Positions 23,561 to 34,974 of a stretch of 64,000 bases of DNA are shown one piece after another (the first letter of the stretch is position 1; every line of letters starts with the position of its first letter). The stretch is from Lytechinus variegatus. Taxonomy: Eukaryota > Echinodermata > Echinoidea > Temnopleuroida > Toxopneustidae. The notes beneath the pieces were generated by a model. The model was not told where the DNA came from. It ran no database searches and worked only from the letters and a program-made list of their open reading frames with translations. The stretch is from assembly GCF_018143015.1 (NCBI RefSeq), contig NC_054756.1, forward strand, positions 16,390,402 through 16,454,401. Reading direction: 5' to 3'. The position numbers and the translations under genes were made by a program.

Positions 23561-24095
23561 CCCTCTCCTCACATTTGCATCTTCTCTTTCTATTCGTAAT
23601 GTGCAGATTTCTTGTTTGTTTTGTCTGTTTTGGTGTTTGGCTTGTTATCTGTAATGTTGTTTTGTTTTTGTTTCTCTGTCCTGTCTTGTCCTCTTCGGTA
23701 CACTGTCTTTGTTTTGTTTTGTGTGTTTTCTCTGTTAATATTCCCCCTTGTCATGTTAAATTTATCTTACATACAATATTTGAATCGTTATCTTGTACAT
23801 ATATATTTTGTATACCATGGGTTGAATATATTGTCTTGATTGTATTACTTTTTGTATAGTGAAGCTTGACCCCATTAGTATTCTTGAAATATTCTATTGA
23901 ACATTGTTAATTTCTATTTGTATTTGATAATTTTAATCAGTTATTTATTTCAGGAGGCTCACATAAACAAGCGAAGCTTTCCAGTGAGTTCCCTTTTTTT
24001 CATTTCTGTTATTCATATCCTGTATTGTTCCTACTTACCTTGTCAATTTGTTTGAAATGAAGAAAACAAAAAATTCAATCAATTCAATCTTAACT
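23561..24095 (+). mobile_element. LINE 3'-end fragment (untranslated region and tail)
   Basis: T-rich sequence followed by GGAGGCTCACATAAACAAGC and then AAATTCAATCAATTCAATC, a tail of the kind seen in CR1/L2-group LINEs. No reverse transcriptase coding remains. Confidence 0.4.
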
Positions 24096-24860
24096 GATTA
24101 GAATACAAAATTTTATGTGGCTTCACTGCATTCTGTTAGAACTATTCCTAGATAGCTTTGAAGTGATTATTTTATAATATCTGATAAGTTAATGTTGTAG
24201 ATCTTCATCCTTGAGTCAAACTCTTAAAAACAGAAACAGAATATATTTTAAAATTGAATTAAAAAAATTAAACTGATTCTCCGCACACCTGCATGAATAT
24301 TACCCAAACAGACAGCAACCGCAAATTTCAACACACACAAAGTTTCACACACGAGTTACCGCACACACACACACACACCCTCACACTCCCATACACCCTC
24401 ACACACACCCTCACCCATACCCAAACATGTGTATAGCATTAACGTCAATGAGCTGTTCACGGTTGTAAACTGCGGACAAGCAATGAAAGGTCATTTGAGA
24501 TAAACCATGAAGTTGGATTTCAAATTCACTGACACAGGCATTTGTGATTTGATGATTATTCAGGTATTCCTTTTAAAATATTCTTTTCATCACATCCAAG
24601 CTGAAGAGTAACAAAGTCTCCTTCATCACTGGTATTTGACAGTAGCCCAACTTATAGTCAAACTGTTCCAGGACCAGACAACAAAACAAACAGATTAAAA
24701 AAAACTTTACCCCTGATGGACTATTTTATGCCTTTCATTCTTAGAATTTGAATGCTTTGCCGGGAAAACTACACAACATCTTCATTTGAAAATGTTAGTG
24801 CTCATCCTAATGGAAAATCGCAAAGGTCATTTGAGAAAAGTTGATCATCAGCTAACAGTG
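24096..24860. other. Intergenic stretch with (CA)n
   Basis: A CACACA/CACACCCT microsatellite lies at about 24360-24425. Nothing else recognised. Confidence 0.5.
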
Positions 24861-25002
24861 AACTGGCTTATAAGAAGCAGGCACTCGATCACCTTCATCA
24901 TTACATCCAGTCGCCTGCGACTGACGCAGTATTCATATCGGGGTCCGACCACTTGGCCGAATTAGACCTGCAAGGCCGACGTTTTGTTTTTTTTTTCCAT
25001 CA

Positions 25003-25100
25003 TCAGGTGCCGAGTGGTTTAAGGCGCCTCGTGGAAGCTCCGACGTTCCTGTGAATCGTTCTTTGTCTGCTCCCGCTCTTCTTAATACGTCCTCTGCCTT
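25003..25100 (+). other. tRNA-Leu/Ser-like fragment (possible SINE head)
   Basis: TGCCGAGTGGTTTAAGGCGC at 25008-25027 matches the 5' half (A box, D arm) of eukaryotic tRNA-Leu. The downstream B box is only weakly present (GTTCCTGTGAATCG near 25045) and the acceptor stem does not close, so this is a tRNA-derived repeat or pseudogene and not a functional tRNA. Confidence 0.4.
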
Positions 25101-25664
25101 TTTTTTGGGGGGGGGGTTAGAGCCAAAATATTTCCCGGTAACTAAGTCCAGAACAACTTCATTAAGGGGGCGTTAGTGATCACGCGAAGTGGCGAAACAC
25201 TTAATATTGAGCGTGCGAAAGGCGCTCCCTACAAGGGGGAGTTTCCCCCGTTATATGGTAACCACAGGTACGATTTACTTTATGAGAGGAACGTAATGGA
25301 AAAAGAAGAACAAATTCGCTTTGGTGAGACATTTAGATTTTATTCAAAATAGACTTGACCATTTTTTATGTCATAATGTTCATTGTAAGAGCTCGGTATG
25401 TGATTTCTGATATATACATTTAATAAAATAACAATATGTTAATACTTTCAATACAAGACTTCACTTGTCAATATCAAGGACTCTAAATATTTATGAATAG
25501 AATACCCATGTTAGTTTTAATCAAATATGCTCACAAAACTTGAAATATTTTCTTAACCAAATCTATACCTATCACAAAGAAAAATAACAACTGCACAAAC
25601 AAACAAAAAAATATATACATTTTATTCGAATGCGTGTAGATCTACTGAAGGTTTCTCAACCAAC

Positions 25665-26290
25665 AATGAACGTTGTTACAGGTCATGGCGTCCATAAGGT
25701 TAATCAGGTATTACTGAACATCCTGCCTGAGTTTCAGGTCACATGACTAAGGTCAAAGGTCATTTAGCGTCAATGAACTTAGACCATGTTGGGGGCATCA
25801 ACATCAAAATATTAACCTATAAGGATATGTTTTTGAAATGTCATCATAACTTAGAAAATATATGAACCTAGTTCATGAAACTTGGACATAAGGTCAAACA
25901 AGCATTACTTAACATCTTTCTTGAGTTTCACGTCACATAACTTAGGTCAAAGTTCATTTAGGGTCAATGAACTTTGGCCAAATTGGGGGTATCGGTTAAA
26001 TTACCATCATAACTTTGAAAGTTTATGGATCTGATTCATGAAACTTGGACATAAGAGTAATCAACTATTTTTGAACAGTTCGTCCAGTTTCAGGTCCCAT
26101 GACATAAGTCAAAGGTCATTGAAGGTCATTGAGCTTTGGCCATTTTCGAGGTATTTATTAGATTGTTGTTATAACTTTCAAAGTTTGTAGATAATAGTGT
26201 ATAAAATGTTGATATAGGGGTAATCAAGTTTCACTGACAAGTTTTAGGTCACATGATCAAGGTCAATGAACGTAGTATTGTATCATTACA
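25665..26290. repeat. Tandem repeat of about 163 bp with DR1-like motifs, array 1
   Basis: About four diverged copies. Recurrent blocks are ATGAAACTTGGACATAAG, TTTCAGGTCACATGAC and AAGGTCAAAGGTCATTTAG. The first copy has a perfect AGGTCAAAGGTCA. No frame runs through it. Confidence 0.75.
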
Positions 26291-26930
26291 TGGTGTTTTT
26301 TGTGAATAATTATTTGATAGTAGTTTTCAAAGTAAGCACTGCTGTTATATTGAATTGCGTGATACAGGTGAGACCTCCAAAGGCATTCCACTTTCTAGCT
26401 ATGTTGCACCACATTTGTCTGTACGTGACATAGACTATGGTGGACTATGATGTAAAGTCTACACTAGTCAGGTTGAGTAAGTCAAGGCGAACGTCGAAGG
26501 ACTTCGACCATGTTAGACGTTCAACGAGTTGGTTTCAATATTCCCAAGAACTTCTTTAGATCAGGTTCCATATTTTAAAGAAATGAAGATATAGAAATAA
26601 AAGAACTTTTGGACTTTAAAGCAGTAACACAGTAAACTGTTTAGTCATATTTGGATACATCAATAATTCTTTAATCAAGAATAAATAATGGTTGCATTAC
26701 TGGATCGTATTGCAAGGTATGATCTCCCTTGAATTCGATGATTGATTTGTAATGAATATTTTCCATATTTTATGTTTTGAAGTGATGCAAGTCTTGTTCC
26801 AAGGAAGACTTTCTTTTGAAGACTGAAATTAAATTTAATTTCCTTAAAATATGGTCTCAATTGTTACTTTGTCTGAGTTCTGTATTTAAGAAGTTGCCAC
26901 TGGACCAACAAGTCATTACACCCTCCCGAT
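26291..26930. other. Unassigned intergenic stretch
   Basis: AT-rich, with no recognised gene or repeat boundary. Confidence 0.4.
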
Positions 26931-26937
26931 GGCTGTG

Positions 26938-28720
26938 ACAAACATGACAAACGTGACTATATACACTTTTGAAATTGCTGCCAAATAATAAGAGTTATAT
27001 CATTTTGGGGAAAAAGACTTAAATATATGGAAAGCCTATACAGCCAACTTACAAATGACATTTAAAAAAATGGAAATTTATTCAGGCTTGAGTGAACACT
27101 GCCCACTTAAACCACGGGTATGAAAATGAGGCTGAGAAGGAATTAGCCTTCCAATTTCTTTCGGTTATTTTTTTAACTTGCAAAGTTGAGGGGATTATTT
27201 GTGAATTAATGACCAATTGTGATCAGTTTGTTGTTAATTTTTTTTTCATAAGTTATTAAATTGAATGCATGAGTGATCATGAATTGCAATTTTTAGTGCA
27301 GCATTCTCGGCAATGTGTTCATGAGAGTCAGAAGAATAGGGGCTAAGATAGAACAGTAGATGAAGTAGGTTGATGGGATAAAGGTCAACAGAATATTTAT
27401 CCACCCCTCCCTCCATCCATCTCTACCCCCCCCCCCCCTACACTTTTCTCTTCCTGAGAGACCAAGCTTGGCTAGGCTAGACAGGAATAAGCCTTCCAGA
27501 ATTTTGAGAGGTTAGTCCTTTGAAACTTGCAAAACTAAGAGTGTTATGATAAATTAAGAATGAGACAAGTTTTGGTTTCTTAGGCAAATTTTTGTGAGTT
27601 ACTAAATTGAAATCTAATGCATGAGTATACAGGAATTGTAATTTTATTATAGCATTTTTAAGTTTATCTTGTGGACCTCAGCAGTGTGTTCGTGAGAGTC
27701 AGTGAGAGTAATGTGATGGTACCGTATCTCGCAAGAGGGCGAAATACGGTAAGAATTGGTTGAAAGGGCATTCCTTTATGCCCTTTTACAAATTACACTG
27801 AAGTCATAATGTACCCCCCCCCCCTTCATCTCCATTTCCCCGGCTCCTTCTCTCTATTTCTCTCTCTGTCTCACTTCCTGGACGTTAGCCTGTTCAAAAC
27901 TTAACTGCCTGGTGACCGGTGGCTAATGCTCAGTTTTTTTCATTGAATGATTAAGAAATGGCTGATTACGATGCTTCATGAAATAATTTATTGAAAAAAA
28001 CTGAATGTTTGATAAATAAATTTATTATTCATTTACTGAATTTATTGATAAATAGTTGATTAAATGATTGATAGGTAAAATTTGATGCCCCAATTTTCAA
28101 AATTTATCATTAAATCAACATTCTGCTCTAGACTTCATGCATACATGACTGTAATAGCAATCAGTCTTTCAGAGGAGGGCGGGAAAGAGGGAGGTGGGGA
28201 GCCAAATGTTATGTTGACCCGTATTCCATCAACCTACTTCACCGATATATAAGTCCTATCTTATCCCCTATTCTCCCGACTCCCAAGAACACATTGCTGA
28301 GATCCACATGATAAAGTTAAAATGCTGCCCCCAAAAAGTGCAATTTGTATTCACTCATGCATTAAAGTTCAATTCAATGATTGATGAAATTTGTTTAGAC
28401 AACCAAAAACTGGTCACGATTGGTCACTAATTTATCACAACACCCTTAACTTTGCAAGTTCCAAAAGATTTTCCTCTCAAAAACTGACAGAAATTGGAAG
28501 GCTAATTCCTGCCCAGCCTAATTTTCATACCCTTTGTTTAAGTAGGTAGTGCTAGCATGAATATTTTTCCAACGTTCTGGTGTCATTTGAAAGCTGGCTT
28601 TATTGGCTTGCCATATAATGTAGGCGTTTTTCCCCAAAGTGATACTTTTTTTTATTTGGCAGCCATTTCAAAAATGTATTATTTTGGGGGGACGCAAGTA
28701 CGATCAGACAATACTTCTAA
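26938..28720. mobile_element. 1.8-kb fold-back element with arms of about 500 bp
   Basis: The left arm (about 26938-27420) and right arm (about 28185-28720) are reverse complements, with many shared blocks such as GAATTAGCCTTCCAATTTCT and GAAGTAGGTTGATGG. A third copy of the arm, in left-arm orientation, lies inside at about 27465-27720. The remaining spacer has poly-C and no coding frame. The ends are diverged and no target duplication is evident. Confidence 0.75.
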
Positions 28721-29537
28721 CCATTTTTACATCCCAAATATAGATAAAATTTATGTATTTTTCATCATTTCCTTTTGTTATGAATGTCCTGTTTAGTACA
28801 TTAATTCAAAATTCTTTTCATTGACCAGCTCATTTCACAATTAATTTGTATAAACTTCATTTTGTAGTATATTGACATTGGACAAATGAGACGGTTTCGC
28901 GGGTTTATTCGTCTAGTTGTATGTGTCAAAATAACTACTCTGATTTTATTTGATAATGAGGGGAATATTTCTGATTTGCTTCATCAGTTAACATATTATG
29001 TTGATATATCCTCCTCTCCAAATTTTAATAAATTTTCTCACATCACTCTAGAAACCCTAAATTTTAGATATAGTTTTATATGGAAAAAACACTGGATTCA
29101 CCCATTGTGAATGCGAACACCCCCCCCCCCCCGTCCTCCCCCCCAAAAAAAAGGAAATACCAAAACATATTATCAACAACTACCCTCCTCCCTTCACTGC
29201 TAGTCAAATTTTCAATATGGCAAATCTCGACTTACTCAACCTCTATGTTTGAATCCTTTTTACTACCCTCCCCCCCCAAAAAGAAAATAATGATAATAAT
29301 ATTAAATTTTAAAAAGCATCTCGTGATATTGTTCAACTTGTTCAAAATGGTTCAGGTGATTAATGAAAATTCTGACACTCGGAATAGGTGTTGAATGAAA
29401 TGAAACGGGAAAAAGTTTTTGACAAGATTTTTTTTCTCATACCAAATCTGGGTAGTAGGCCAATTTGTTTGAGACCAAGCCTGCAAAAAACGCGCACCTT
29501 CTTATGGTGCAGTTTCCCTCAGAAGCTGGTCACAAGG
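28721..29537. other. Intergenic stretch downstream of the GPCR
   Basis: AT-rich with poly-C runs near 29118 and 29270. It would include the GPCR 3' untranslated region (minus strand). No strong polyadenylation signal can be fixed. Confidence 0.4.
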
Positions 29538-30683
29538 TCACACAGTTTGCAGTAAGGACCTTAGTTGTCGAGATGGAAATGGGATATCACGAAAAGACCC
29601 GGTCATAATACATCGAAATACCTTCTGAAAATCAGCGTGTTTCCAGGCGTAGATTAATGGGTTCATAGCAGAGTTACTGAAAACCAAACAGAGCCTTATA
29701 TGAATTATGACTGGATTAGAACTGTTAGTTAAGATAAGTGGTTGTATATAGCATAACAGAAATACTAAGGAAATCAATGCTAGGTTCTTAGTTATCGCGA
29801 TATCTCTAGCCGCCAATCTGTTTTCGGCTCTCGCAGGATTCTGTTGATTCTGGACTTGGTGAACTTGTGGCAGGGGTTGGTTAGCGGGCCCGTTTCGATT
29901 AGCCTCATGACCTTGATTCAGAGCAACACCAGCTGCAACTCTTCTCTTGTGGGCTCGAACAAAAAGTACGATTTTCAAGTAGGCCACAAATAGGAGAAAG
30001 AAAGGCCCAATGATAGAAATTGCCATGTATACGTCATTGAATCTAAAAAGGAACCCCGATCCGCTTGGTTTGTAAATTAATTTAGTATTTGAGTCGTACG
30101 TCAATCTCCATCCAGCCAGATAGAATGATACTTCAACCGCAAGAGGTAGACACCACGAACCCACAATCATCTGTACGATTGCCTTCTTTGTGAATACTTT
30201 GTTGAAAACATTCCAGGGTCGTGTAATCTTGATATACCGTATCATTGCAATCATGGTCAAGTTAAGAATAGTAGTGTGAACTGAAACTTTGACGCATATT
30301 CCATACATACCCGCTAACTTTCCCGGTACTGATGACCCATCCGCGGACAGAAGATATACGGCGTTCATTGTAATACACAAGCAACTGATCAAGTCGCAGA
30401 CGGCCAGATTGACCACAAACACATTGGTTTTGGTTCGTAGTTTAGTTGATAAGAATATGGAAATGATGATCAAGCCGTTACCCAGCAGACCAACAAGCAT
30501 TATCAAGATGAAGAAAGATGCTGTGGTTATATACCAAGATGGATGAAGCTCTGTCACATCTCCCGATGTCATATTTGTCGAATTCGTGTTCCCATCCATA
30601 AGAAAAATTAGTGGATTTCGAGTTTCAATTGATCTAATCTGACAATTCGGAGTGCGCTTAGCTGCTGATGTGACCGAAAACAC
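29538..30683 (-). CDS. Rhodopsin-class (class A) G-protein-coupled receptor, single exon
   Basis: An intact 381-codon frame. The first Met is at 30683. Met29 (30599-30597) starts a more typical receptor N-terminus with two N-glycosylation sequons (NST, NMT) and is my preferred start (353 residues). Seven hydrophobic segments are visible. TM1 has GNGLII (Asn69), TM2 has NLAVCDL (Asp97), TM3 ends IRY where most receptors have DRY, TM4 has a Trp, TM6 has FLLCYIQP and TM7 has NPLIY (NPxxY). A long third cytoplasmic loop is Asn/Gln/Arg-rich. The usual TM3 and second-loop Cys pair appears to be absent. It probably sits in the plasma membrane and signals through G proteins, with an unknown ligand. 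Single-exon class A receptors are greatly expanded in sea urchins, and this looks like such a lineage-specific member. Its 5' flank is the repeated unit R. Confidence 0.9.
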   Translation of the reverse strand: MFSVTSAAKRTPNCQIRSIETRNPLIFLMDGNTNSTNMTSGDVTELHPSWYITTASFFILIMLVGLLGNGLIIISIFLSTKLRTKTNVFVVNLAVCDLISCLCITMNAVYLLSADGSSVPGKLAGMYGICVKVSVHTTILNLTMIAMIRYIKITRPWNVFNKVFTKKAIVQMIVGSWCLPLAVEVSFYLAGWRLTYDSNTKLIYKPSGSGFLFRFNDVYMAISIIGPFFLLFVAYLKIVLFVRAHKRRVAAGVALNQGHEANRNGPANQPLPQVHQVQNQQNPARAENRLAARDIAITKNLALISLVFLLCYIQPLILTNSSNPVIIHIRLCLVFSNSAMNPLIYAWKHADFQKVFRCIMTGSFRDIPFPSRQLRSLLQTV

Positions 30684-30689
30684 AAAGAA

Positions 30690-31630
30690 TGATGTTCATA
30701 AACTGGGGAAGGCGGTAAAATATCATTTATCCTAAAAGACTGGTTGCACTCCCTTTGCACTGCAGCAATTTTAAAAGTTATGTCTACAATTCAGTTATTT
30801 TGTTGAGTTCAGTGAAGTTGCAAAAATATCTCAGATATTTTTAAATTACTCTATGGGATAAACAAACATCACTATTATACCACTTTAAAACTGTTGTAAC
30901 AGGTTAAAATCTGTTAAGACTTCCAATAATTGTATTTGATTTTACAGGAATTGCCCAAGAATCGTCATTCAGTCCGCATTCCGGCTCTTTCATCCTCAAA
31001 AATGACTAGATAAGAAAATAATGTGACAATAATGAAGCTTGGTACAAATCAACAGCTCCTCGATCTACAGGGGAACATAAAATGATTCTAGACTCCTGAT
31101 TGGTTCATTTTCAAAATAAATGGCTTAATTTTCATCTTGTACAACATAATTAACAATTATCATGCCTATTTCTTTTCAATGATTCAGGAAAGACGTCATT
31201 GTTGTTTTACGGTCCTAAATTTGGACCATCGCTGAAAACATTTTGTTTAATGATCCTAACTTACCAGCCCCTCCAAAATGAAATCCTGGCTTCTTGGTTG
31301 CATACTTAATGAACTATAATCAAGATCATGTTCTTTATAGAAAATTAATTACCCAAAATGGACTTCGATAATGAACCATTGTCATTCAGACGTTAAACTT
31401 CATTTGCAGTGTTTACGTCAGAATACTAGTAATTATGATTCAGGGGCTATTCAAAATGCGCACGCCTAGCACGTGCGCACTCTCTTTTCTGTTTTCTGTT
31501 ACATCCGGTTGCATCACAATTATCTTACACACGTACACTCGCACCCACACACACTCTTAGTTTATTGTTGCGTCATAATCATGGGGCACACTTACTTTGC
31601 CATCATTTTAAAAGTTATGGCAACATAAAT
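30690..31630. repeat. Unit R, copy 2, left part (GPCR 5' flank)
   Basis: Starts a few bases upstream of the GPCR first codon (TGTTCATAAACTGGGG). It matches copy 1 without the TTAA MITE and without the Harbinger-like element. It ends at the TAAAT that serves as the LINE target. It may contain the receptor's promoter and 5' untranslated region (inference). Confidence 0.75.
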
Positions 31631-33492
31631 TCAATTCATTTATTTTCTCTTTCAATCTTTTTACATTTACAATGATAGTTCAATAGACATATTTACAAAA
31701 ATATAATATATAAATCATTTCTATTATACAATAATGCTATGAAATCGAAAGAAAAGGAGACCAACTAAAAAGCAGAGCTTGTAGGGTGAAGGCCCCCTTT
31801 CATAAGTACATTTTATGAATAAAAATAAGATAAAAGAAAGAAATGAACAATACATATATACAATGAATAAAAAAAAATAATAATAAATAAAAATAAAAAT
31901 TAATGAATCAGTATACACTGTATACAGAAATCATAAAACGATTAAACATATATACAAAGAGAAATTAACAAACACATTTACATATTAAGTTCTGAATTAC
32001 ATAACTTTGTGAAAAAAACGATAATCTAATATGAATCCAGAAGATATTTTTTCAGTTTTCCTTTGAAATTTTGTATTGAATTACATTGTATAATATCCTT
32101 TGAAAAAGAATTCCATAATTTTGGACCAGTAAAAACAAATGTCTTCTGTGCAAACGATGTTCTATTCAGAGGTAAATGAAAGGAACTCGCCTGGCGAGTG
32201 AAGTGCTTATGAATTGTATCATTTTTTACAAACATATTATTAAAAGGTAACGGTAATTGTTTATTAATAAACTTGTGCATTAACTGTCCAAGTTAAAAAG
32301 AATATAAATCTTTAACCTTCAAGACTTTATTTTTCAAAAACAGAATATGTGTGTGTGCCCTGAATTCTGCATGACTAATAATACAAATCGCTCTTTTTTG
32401 TAATATAAAAAGTCTATTAATTTGAGAATTCGATGCGTTACCACATGCAACAACTCCGTAATTCAGATAAGGTAAAATTAACGTTGAATATAATGATACA
32501 TTGGGGTAAGAAGTGACTTAATTTTCTAATGACACCAATATTGCGAGCAATGATTTTACAAATATTATCAATATGTGTTTTCCAAGAAAGTTTATCGTCA
32601 ATGAACAGTCCCAAAAATTTAGTAGATCGCACTCTTTGAATAACAGTATCATTTAAAATTACATCTTTTGGTACAGTCGTAATCTTGTTGCTAAATAGCA
32701 TGTAGCTAGTTTTTGCTAGGTTAAGAGAGAGTTTGTTAGCTGTTATCCAATTAGAAACATTTTTTTAGTTCGTCATTGAATATTTGCGTCAATTGATCTG
32801 GGTCGGGGTGCGACAGAAATATATTAGAGTCATCAGCGAAAAGTATAAATTCAAGCAATCTTGATGACATATCAATATCATTTATATAAGTAATGAACAA
32901 AAGTGGGCCAAGAATGCTGCCCTGTGGAACTCCACAAAGAACAGGTTTACGTTCAGAAATATTACCATCAAGTGAAACGAACTGTGAACGCCCGGTTAGA
33001 TAATTCTTGAACCACTGTAGTGGTTCCCCTCTAATTCCATAATGAGAAAGTTTATAAAGGAGAATATTATGATCAACTGTATCGAATGCTTTTGAAAAAT
33101 CTAAGAACATACCAATCGTATTCGAAGACTTGTCATAAGCTTTGGCAACTGTTTGAACTAAAGAAAGTATTGCATGGGAAGTGCTACTCTTTTCTCGGAA
33201 ACCAAATTGAGTATCGGATAGGATGTTGTGCTTTTAAAAAAAAAACATATGGTTCGTATGTGAACCAATTTTTCAAGAATTTTAGATAAGTTTGTAAGCA
33301 ATGAAATGGGTCTGTAGTTACTTGCTAAAGAACTATCGCCCTTTTTGAAGACTGGTATTATCTTAGAAATTTTCATTGATTTTGGAATATTTCCCGATGA
33401 TAATGACAAATTGATTATATAAATAAGAGGGTCAATTATATGATTCATAGTTTTCTGTAGAAGGATGCTATCAATGTTATCAAATCCTGCAC
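31631..33492 (-). mobile_element. 5'-truncated CR1/L2-group LINE with TAAAT target duplication
   Basis: A 1.86-kb insertion flanked by TAAAT at 31626-31630 and 33493-33497. It interrupts unit R, and the empty site can be read at about 22155-22170. On the minus strand it begins inside the reverse transcriptase (33448, FKKGDSSLASNYRPISLL), continues with FLDFSKAFDTVDHN (33110), CGVPQGSILGPLLF and FADDSNIF. The C-terminal segment has FTGPKLWNSFSKDI (to 32026), and a TTGAATT tail lies at 31631-31640. Several frame breaks separate the frames. It is 5'-truncated as usual for target-primed insertion and younger than the LINE at 18127. Confidence 0.9.
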
Positions 33493-33835
33493 TAAATCAC
33501 ACATAAGTAACATTATTCTGGCGAGCTGGGTATGTGATTGCGTTATAATAAAACCAGACATCTCATTTAGGAAAGTTAGTCGATTAAAAAGATATTTAAA
33601 AACACATTTTATTAGCAGGATTATTTCACAAGTTCGATTGCCCTTTCTTGCAGTTGAGCGATGATAATTATTTAGTCATCCATTCTATCTCGTAAGTAAA
33701 CACTAAATATTATTTTGATGAGATCCAGTGGCATTTTATGATTGTATACGAATTGTTACTATGAAAATGTACAACACCAGAAATGGGAATAGCCAAGTAT
33801 AATAGAAGATTAGTGTCCAATTTAAGGGATACTCG
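33493..33835. repeat. Unit R, copy 2, right part
   Basis: Resumes AAATCACACATAAGTAACAT after the LINE and matches 22165-22510 and 17193-17500 with more small differences near its right end. Confidence 0.75.
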
Positions 33836-33929
33836 CGGAGACTGAAATTAGAACATCAAGTGCATCAGGGAATATGTTAGTCATTGAGTCGGTTGCTAAT
33901 CCTTTTTTTTAGAGGACACAATTTGAATA

Positions 33930-34110
33930 AAAACACAATTTCATATAATGAAAAGCGAAAGAACAAGTGGGGATATGACGTCATCCATTTGCTCATTGAA
34001 TATTCATGAAGACATGCCTCGTACTAGCTTTTCCACAAGAATAATTCAAATCTTTCAAATGTTATTGTTTTGTTATTCCTTGTCAGATTTTGATCGAATT
34101 TCTAAATCTA
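33930..34110. mobile_element. TTAA-type MITE right-half fragment
   Basis: Contains GAACAAGTGGGGATATGACG, TGAATATTCATGAAGACATG and a degraded TTATTCCTTGTCAGATTTTG arm, in the same order as in the MITEs at 8897 and 10781. The left half and terminus are missing, and the minisatellite at 34110 begins where the right end should be. Confidence 0.55.
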
Positions 34111-34665
34111 AATCGGGGCGGAATAAGAATAATCAGTGCCATCTGGTTATATAAATCGGCGCCGATATAATCAGCTCCACCTAAATCTAAGGCGGCGCCG
34201 GGCAAGAATAATCGGCGCCAGCTGGTTATAAATCGGTGCCGGTAAAGAAAAATCTGCACTGCCAAAGTCTTAACCGGCGCCGATCAAGAATAATCAGCGC
34301 CACCTATATCTAAACCGGGGCTGGTTAAGAATAATTAGCGCCATCTGGTTATAAATCGGCGCCGATCAAGAATAATCAGCTCCACCTAAATCTAAATCGG
34401 CGCCGGACAAGAATAATCAGCACCACCTGGTTAAAAATCGGCGCCAGTCAAGAATAATCGGCGCCTCCTGGTTCTAAATTGGCGCCAGTCGATTATGAAT
34501 TGCCGCCGAATGAATCTTACATGACGTCGGTAAAAATAATCAGCACTATTTATTCTACATCGGCGCCGGTCAAGACAAATCGGCGCTGCCTTTGTCTTAA
34601 CCGTCGCCACCTAAATTTAAATCGGCATCGGTCAAGAATAATCAGCGTCCCCTGCATGGTTCCAA
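34110..34665. repeat. GGCGCC-rich minisatellite of about 40 bp
   Basis: About thirteen imperfect units built on AATCGGCGCCGGTCAAGAAT and AATCAGCGCCACCTGGTTAT. Each unit holds the self-complementary GGCGCC. It is more GC-rich than its surroundings. Confidence 0.85.
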
Positions 34666-34974
34666 TGAATAGCTATTTGGATATTATAATCCAAAACTTT
34701 GCAAAAACCCGTTGCTAATACCAGGAGTGTATAATTACGCAACCATATTCTTTAGACCTTAAACCACTAAATATCATTTTCAATGTATAAATACAGTTTG
34801 TCAATACCTATGTTTTAACGTTTAAATGCTTACGCCACAAAATTTGATTTATTGTCATCTTCCATTAAGTAAAATATTATTCATCTGATCACTCAGAATT
34901 AAGGAACTTTAAAACAAAGATAACGATACCTGTAAAACTGGAGAACTATTTCATATATATTCATTCTTTTTCGC

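Noticed and set aside
23575-23859. Hydrophobic frame resembling a membrane protein
   Set aside because: T-rich LINE-like 3' sequence yields Phe/Leu/Val frames on its own, and there is no start or splice support.
24340-24430. CRISPR-like regular repeats
   Set aside because: Plain (CA)n and CACACCCT microsatellite in a eukaryotic genome. No spacer structure here or elsewhere in the window.
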